32,347 bases of DNA from Phytophthora quininea (Eukaryota; Oomycota; Peronosporomycetes; Peronosporales; Peronosporaceae), in the NCBI GenBank assembly GCA_011947345.1, contig JAAVTG010000099.1, positions 1 through 32,347 of the forward strand, given 5' to 3'. The notes under the pieces are model-generated. The model was not told the origin of the DNA, searched no databases, and was given only the letters and a program-made list of their open reading frames with translations. The position numbers and the translations under genes are program-made. This document shows, piece by piece, positions 30,137 through 32,347 of this stretch; the first letter of the stretch is position 1; every line of letters begins with the position of its first letter.

Positions 30137-31214
30137 GTGCGACAGGAACAGAGTTTTCCTGAACAAGCCGCTACAGCAGGCGATGTCCGACTTCCGCGGA
30201 GATCAGGAGCTACATCACCTGCGTTTGTCGAGATGATACGGTGCCAAACTACCAAGGATTATCGTCCCAACAAGAACGTGGTGCCAGCGGTGTTGACAAA
30301 GCTGTGCAGCGGCTACCAACACCTTGATCAACTGCTGAAGATAGCCCGAGAGGGAGTTGAAGTGCGACTCCAAGCGAACCACCACATCAGCAAATGCGAC
30401 CACCGAACCACGGCTCAGCCCGATCCCGAATCAACATCTACGCAAAATATACGAAAAGAACAGACTCATGGCGATGTCTGCTGCTGGACGCAGACCTTCT
30501 CGAACAGTGACCGAAGCTTATTATCAGCCCGTTCGGGGTTGTTGACAAGGGCAACGAGAATTCCAGCGTCAGCGGTCGTACGATTCATGACCTCTCGTAC
30601 CCTAAAGGTGAGTCTGTCAACGATTACACTGAAAAAGACAGCATTACCAAGGCAGACTACGTCCATTGTGACGCGGTGGCGACTGAGATCCTTCGAGTAA
30701 AACGTAAATACCCGAACGCCGAGATTGGTGTCATGGCTGGCGAAGTGGCCTCTGCTTTCCGAAACGTTAGCATACACAGCAACAGTGTATTTCTTTTCGC
30801 CGGACGGATTGAAGAGGAAAACGTCATCGTTATCGAATTGTCAGCTCCATTTGGCTGGACGGGTTGCCCAGGATTCTACGAAATCGTCGGAGGAGCGGTG
30901 TCTCACGTACACGGATCCCATTTCAATACCGACAACTCCTGTGGCTTTTTTTCTTACCACTGGGTCGACGATCACATCAATGTGGCGGCAGATGTCGGAA
31001 CTTTCCTCGCGGACATGGATCGGTCTCTTCGATTCGCTATGACGGCCTTTTGGGCGCTGAGGCTATTAACGACGAGAAGTTTACGCCGTGGAAGACACAC
31101 CAGCGCATGCTCGGGCTTGAATTCGACTGCGTGACGGAAACGGTGTCAATACCGGAATCCAAGATTACCCAGGCTTGGAACATCGTGGCCTCGGCCTACT
31201 TTTCAAAACGCTGA
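30137..31214 (+). pseudogene. DIRS-2 reverse transcriptase, first catalytic Asp replaced
   Basis: Blocks in order are YRPNKNVVPAVLTKLC (about 30260), IISPFGVVDKG (about 30520), RTIHDLSYPKGESVN (about 30575), GVMAGEVASAFRN (30730-30768), APFGWTGCPGF (about 30846) and FSYHWVDDHINV (about 30953-30985). A C-terminal block QRMLGLEFDCVTETVSIPES follows in another frame (about 31105). In the GDV block the Asp codon is GAA (Glu) at 30742-30744. There are at least three frame changes and one stop (near 30507). The long frame 30676-31134 covers the catalytic core. Confidence 0.75.
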
Positions 31215-32347
31215 CGCGTAAAATTACCGATTATTGCTGGGAGCCTGAGGCACATCGCACCCTGCATCCTCGCTGCTGGACCAGCCCTTCAGTGGTTACG
31301 GATATGCGAGGGCCACCTGCTAATGCAGCAAGACTTTTTAACTTATAATAAAATAAAACTATTTTATGGTGGTGGCTTATCCTTCACGACCCCCACTCAA
31401 TGGTATTTCACTGGAGTACTTCAACACTCTGCCGCCCCCGGAGGTTGTGATCGCTTCGGACTTTGTCCTGTGCACTGGACATCCTCTAGCGTACCGCGCT
31501 GACCTACCCGTTTTCCGCAGGCGAAATCGCGTTGATTGCCGAATTCAAGTCCGGCCCCGCCAACGGTTTTGGCATCAATTTTCGCGAGCTACTCTCGTGA
31601 GCGTTCGCTGTCAACGAGTGGGGTCCGCGCTGGTCCTCGAAACTTTCATGAGGCCGCCGACCCATTGACGTGCACTGTCGCATCGACAACACATCAGTTG
31701 TCACTTTTAGAATGGGCCCTCGTTGCGGAATCCGAGGGCCCAAGTCATCATACGCCTATTCAGCTGGTGGGAAACATTCTTTCAGCTACGATTCTAGGTA
31801 TCCCACGTTTCCGGGTGAATAACTCGCGCGCACACGCCGGCCCTCGCATCTCAGCTAGCTCATCGTTCGAGACTCTCTTTGCATCACCAACGTCGGGTCA
31901 GTTGCAGGCATCCCCGAATGTGGACGTTCAAGGATTGATCAATATCTGGCAACATACATCTGCCCTCACTCCGTTGCCGACTCCGCATTCGCCCAGTACG
32001 AACGAGCGTTGAGCAAGAGGCATGCATGGGCCTCACGGAACGGCATTCCGGCTTGGTTAACCGGTATCCCTCTGGCCGTTCGAGTGCACACATATCCGAC
32101 TTTGTACTCCACGGCTTCCGCTTTAACTGTGGGTCAGGCGGCTCCGTATGCAGCGACACAATTGCAGTGGTTCTCTATGGAATTCGGCATTTCTTCACTG
32201 CCTTCGGATTCGACTTCCCAATCGCGCGCCCGCACATCAAGATGCTACTCAAAGGGATCCGCCGACTCGACATATCGCGTCGAAGCAAGTCGTGTCGATC
32301 GAGCTTCTGGAAGCCTGTTTCAGGAGTCCCACTAAGGCAGAACCCTT
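31215..32347 (+). pseudogene. DIRS-2 RNase H and start of tyrosine recombinase
   Basis: RNase H-like pieces are GEIALIAEFKSG (about 31523-31560), FRELLS (about 31580) and CRIDNTSVV (about 31677-31703) with a catalytic Asp; the DIRS HxxG/ADA-type end lies in a shifted frame (RVNNSRAHAGPRIS, about 31815). Then come VDVQGLINIWQHTS (about 31922) and the recombinase N-terminal helical domain in yet another frame: SDTIAVVLYGIRHFF (about 32147) and MLLKGIRRLD (about 32241). The HxxR and Tyr motifs would lie past 32347. A poor patch near 31340-31370 (TTTAACTTATAATAAAATAAAAC) replaces some RNase H sequence. Confidence 0.65.

Larger units (their letters stand above)
28358..32347 (+). mobile_element. 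DIRS-like tyrosine-recombinase retrotransposon 2, cut by window end
   Basis: On the plus strand a gag-like region (28358 to about 30120), reverse transcriptase (about 30230-31210), RNase H (about 31210-31900) and the N-terminal part of a tyrosine recombinase (about 31950 to the end) follow in DIRS order. It differs clearly from DIRS-1 in its RT (SAPFGWTGCPGFYE against ALPFGWTGSPAF) and gag, so the two are separate lineages. The catalytic half of the recombinase lies beyond the window. Many frame changes and stops make it older than DIRS-1. Confidence 0.8.

Overview
The window looks like a piece of an oomycete genome (Phytophthora/downy-mildew type). The support is: short introns of about 57-78 bp with CTAAC/CTAAT-like branch points, tightly packed host genes, a flagellar gene, and relics of transposon families typical of oomycetes (mariner, Harbinger, FAR1-MULE, pogo, Ty3/gypsy, and tyrosine-recombinase DIRS elements). 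This placement is inferred from gene families and gene structure; no database was searched.

Layout. (1) 1-3720: a tandem array of about 556-bp units, each carrying one identical 72-nt initiator tRNA-Met gene. Seven copies are visible and the array runs off the left edge. (2) 3721-12.5 kb: a graveyard of broken DNA transposons and retrotransposons. It holds a complete-ended but frameshifted mariner with TA target duplications (3750-5377), a Harbinger transposase relic on the minus strand, a FAR1-type MULE relic split by a gypsy fragment and resuming on the far side with an Ulp1-like protease relic, a 757-bp element with 27-bp inverted ends, and a truncated pogo transposase. (3) 12.5-17.8 kb: a nearly full DIRS-like element on the minus strand (gag, RT, RNase H, tyrosine recombinase). 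(4) 18.4-27.65 kb: a host gene island. It has a broken membrane-protein fragment and a second unrecognised fragment, then an EF-hand plus WD40 protein (+), a cyclic-nucleotide-binding-like/mitochondrial-carrier-like fusion (+), a probable flagellar C1a-32 (CLAMP domain) protein (-) and adenylyl cyclase-associated protein CAP (-). (5) About 28.36 kb to the right edge: a second, differently diverged DIRS element on the plus strand, cut by the window end.

The four host genes look functional but every one is interrupted by single-base losses, mostly in short homopolymer runs. Array units also differ from one another mainly by such indels. The simplest reading is residual long-read assembly error, so the host genes are annotated as probable intact genes with apparent frameshifts. 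The transposon relics carry true nonsense substitutions as well and are treated as decayed. Two of the host genes (EF-hand/WD40 and C1a-32) point to motile-cilium functions, which fits a zoospore-forming organism.
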